In this document: piece after piece, positions 62,393 to 64,000 of the stretch
How the letters are laid out: each line of letters starts with the position of its first letter
Position numbering within the stretch: the first letter of the stretch is position 1
Assembly (NCBI RefSeq): GCF_040545925.1
Contig: NZ_JBEPMX010000002.1
Span: forward strand, 211,910-275,909
Length of the DNA: 64,000 bases
Direction: 5' to 3'
Origin: Alkalibacillus flavidus
GTDB lineage: Bacteria; Bacillota; Bacilli; Bacillales; Alkalibacillaceae
Program-made: the position numbers and the translations under genes
The notes under the pieces: model-generated
What the model was told of the DNA's origin: nothing
Databases searched by the model: none
Seen by the model: the letters and a program-made list of their open reading frames with translations, nothing else

Positions 62393-63520
62393 TGTCCTGA
62401 TTAAATCGATTATACCGGAACGATGATAAATCAAACGACAATTCACCATACAAGACAAACTCAGACAAAATTTCACCGATAACACTACTAAACTTAAACC
62501 CATGCCCCGAAAAGCCACACGCGACATGAATATTTGGATAGCCTGGCAGTGGATCAATAATAAAGTCACCATCTGGCGTATTCGTATAAGTACACACTTG
62601 TCCTTCCTTATGCACCATGTCATGTGCAAACAGCCGTTTTACTTGATCCGTCACGTCATGAACATCACTTGAATAGTCACCAAACGCTTCCAACTCATCA
62701 TAAGGATTAACAGCCTGACCGCCATCATGTCGACCTATTTTTATGCCTTATTGCTCAATACTCGGAAAGCCATAATATGTTTGACCATTCATATCATATG
62801 CCCAGCCTGGCAACGCTTGTTGTCCATACACTACTTCATCGGAATGAAACCATGAAAACGTTTTTCGTGTTGGTGTTAACGGAACTTGTTCTCCCAACAT
62901 AGCTAACAAATCATTAGTTTGCTTGCCAGCACTAATAATCATGTGTTCTGCATAAACCGTTTCATCCTTAAGTTCAACTTTAACGTAATTAGTGTCAGGC
63001 ATAATCGTTTGAACCTGAGCATACGTCTTCAATTTAGCTCCTTTTTCAATTGCTAATTCACGATAAGTTTGAAGTATACGTTCGCTCATTAATACACCAG
63101 AATCGGGTTCAAAGCATCCAACCAAGTGAGGCGCGAGGTTAAAACCAGGCATCTTTCACTGACTTTGAAAGCATTCCATTCAATTAAAGATAAATCATAT
63201 TAATGTGCGCTCTGTTTAACTTCTTGAATAAATTTTGATTGATCGTCACCAATATTCAATACACCTGTTTGATAAAACAATGTTCGGTGTGAGAATCGAT
63301 CTAACTCTTTCCATAATGTCATCGCTCTTAAAGCTAATGGTACATAACTGGATCCTTCACCATATGCCTGACGAATGAGTCGTGTATCCCCGTGATGTGA
63401 TCCTTTATTATGAGGCGGGTTATTCGAATCGATTAATAACACACGCTTGCCTGCCTTTGACAGATAATAACCTGCTGCCATTCCCATAGACCCTGCTCTA
63501 ATAATTGCAACATCATACAT
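62388..63520 (-). pseudogene. soxA: Monomeric sarcosine oxidase / N-methyl amino acid oxidase (decayed)
   Basis: The three open pieces (63200-63520, 62748-63152 and 62388-62693) line up end to end with a monomeric sarcosine oxidase of about 375 residues. They contain a degenerate FAD motif IRAGSMGMAAGYYL (first Gly of GxGxxG is Arg), HHGDTRLIRQAYGE, the flavin-linking Cys in GQVCTYTNTPDG and GFSGHGFKFSS. Lesions: an in-frame TAA at 63200-63202, a one-base frameshift near 63150 and an in-frame TAA at 62748-62750. It would have oxidised sarcosine. The remnant lies between exoA and the rrn operon. Confidence 0.92.
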
Positions 63521-63654
63521 ATCATAACACCTGCTTTATCGTTAATTAAACGCATTCTAGCAACCGCACTGTCATCTATCAAAAAAGTGTTTAATCAAAG
63601 CCTTTATGGACGATCATTTGAAATGAATACGAATGGATACGGTGTTTTTCGATA

Positions 63655-63690
63655 AAAAAATAACACCACATAATGATATGTGGTGTTTAC
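63655..63690 (-). terminator. rrn operon terminator
   Basis: On the minus strand AACACCACAT and ATGTGGTGTT pair around 6 bases, followed by TTTTTT. It lies about 14 bases after the 5S gene. Confidence 0.88.
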
Positions 63691-63703
63691 GTTCTTATTA
63701 TTT

Positions 63704-63820
63704 GCCCGGCGGCGTCCTACTCTCGCAGGGGAAGAACCCCAACTACCATCGGCGCTAGAGAGCTTAACTGCTGTGTTCGGCATGGGAACAGGTGTGACCT
63801 CTCTGCCATAACCACCGGAC
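63704..63820 (-). rRNA. rrf: 5S ribosomal RNA
   Basis: The reverse complement reads the conserved 5S sequence (GAGAGGTCACACCTGTTCCCATGCCGAACACAG and ...GTAGGACGCCGCC; given by landmarks). Length is about 117 bases. It is the last gene of an rrn operon on the minus strand, about 100 bases after the 23S gene; no tRNA genes follow. Confidence 0.96.
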
Positions 63821-63918
63821 TACTATGATGAAATTTGTTGAAGGATTTGAGTACCTTCAAAACTAGATAAGATGTTGACCAAGCATTGATTGATGAGCGT
63901 GACTCGCGTCTTAACCGT

Positions 63919-64000
63919 TAGTTAAGTCCTCGATCGATTAGTATCTGTCAGCTCCACGTGTCACCACGCTTCCACCTCAGACCTATCAACCTCATCGTCT
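63919..64000 (-). rRNA. rrl: 23S ribosomal RNA, 3' end only
   Basis: The reverse complement shows the conserved 23S 3' terminus (GATACTAATCGATCGAGGACTTAAC). The rest of the gene lies outside the window. About 100 bases of spacer separate it from the 5S gene. Confidence 0.95.

Noticed and set aside
1..64000. CRISPR array, prophage, integrative element or defence island
   Set aside because: No regularly spaced repeats, phage structural genes, integrase or known defence genes were seen.

Overview
The window is chromosomal DNA of a low-to-moderate GC, endospore-forming member of the Bacillaceae. Sporulation markers are an alpha/beta-type small acid-soluble spore protein, YtfJ (GerW family) and a RefZ-like TetR regulator. 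Gene content and order match the 'yt' region of Bacillus subtilis: ytkL/ytkK, ytxK, ytfJ-ytfI, sspA-thiI-nifZ-ezrA-refZ-ytsP-rpsD, tyrS, acuABC, motPS, ccpA, aroA, mntR, ytxJ-ytxH-ytxG, murC, ytpR-ytpQ, ytoQ, ytoP, ytzB, ytnP, trmB, ytmP, ytlR-ytlQ-ytlP, ytzG, ytgP, ytfP and exoA. Acidic proteins, Na+-type MotPS stator genes and an Asp/Ser-rich penicillin-binding protein tail suggest a salt-tolerant or halophilic lineage. The genus cannot be fixed from this window.

Layout. 1-7.1 kb: conserved metabolism, stress and sporulation genes (YtkL end, M24 peptidase, alanine dehydrogenase, SDR, UspA, EcsC-like, YtxK, YtfJ, YtfI). 7.1-12.7 kb: a more AT-rich accessory stretch with long gene-poor gaps, an asparagine synthase and a membrane-anchored C39-like peptidase. 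12.7-27.7 kb: amidohydrolase, spore protein, ThiI/cysteine desulfurase, EzrA plus a small partner, RefZ, free-Met-sulfoxide reductase, rpsD with its S4-type leader, an unusual Mur ligase, UPF0182 and tyrS with a T-box. 28-51 kb: PBP1A, acuABC, motPS, ccpA, aroA, an FtsA/PilM-like ATPase with a repeat-rich C-terminus, mntR, ytx genes, AmpS, murC, nicotinate phosphoribosyltransferase, ytp genes, an orphan PTS IIC-like permease, a lipoprotein and the yto genes. 51-64 kb: a GC-rich repeat, ytnP, trmB, ytmP, a decayed lipid kinase (ytlR), an EAL protein, ytlQ/ytlP/ytzG/ytgP, ytfP, exoA, a decayed sarcosine oxidase and the 3' end of an rrn operon (23S, 5S) on the minus strand.

Shared themes: cell envelope and division (EzrA, FtsA-like, PBP1A, MurC, MurE-like, YtgP), carbon control (CcpA, AcuABC), tRNA modification and charging (ThiI, TyrS, TrmB, YtpR), redox (YtsP, YtxJ) and Na+-driven motility.

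The most interesting non-genic structure is a pair of ~200-bp inverted MITE-like elements (14405-14600 and 20299-20497). They have IS6-like termini, an 8-bp target duplication (perfect in one copy) and a long hairpin core. A diverged version of that core recurs inside a separate GC-rich structured repeat at about 51.2-51.9 kb. The most interesting genes are a MurE-like ligase whose amino-acid-recognition motifs are all altered, and an FtsA/PilM-like protein carrying about five tandem C-terminal repeats. No CRISPR array, prophage or obvious defence cluster was seen. All family assignments are from reading the sequences and from memory of the families; no database search was run.
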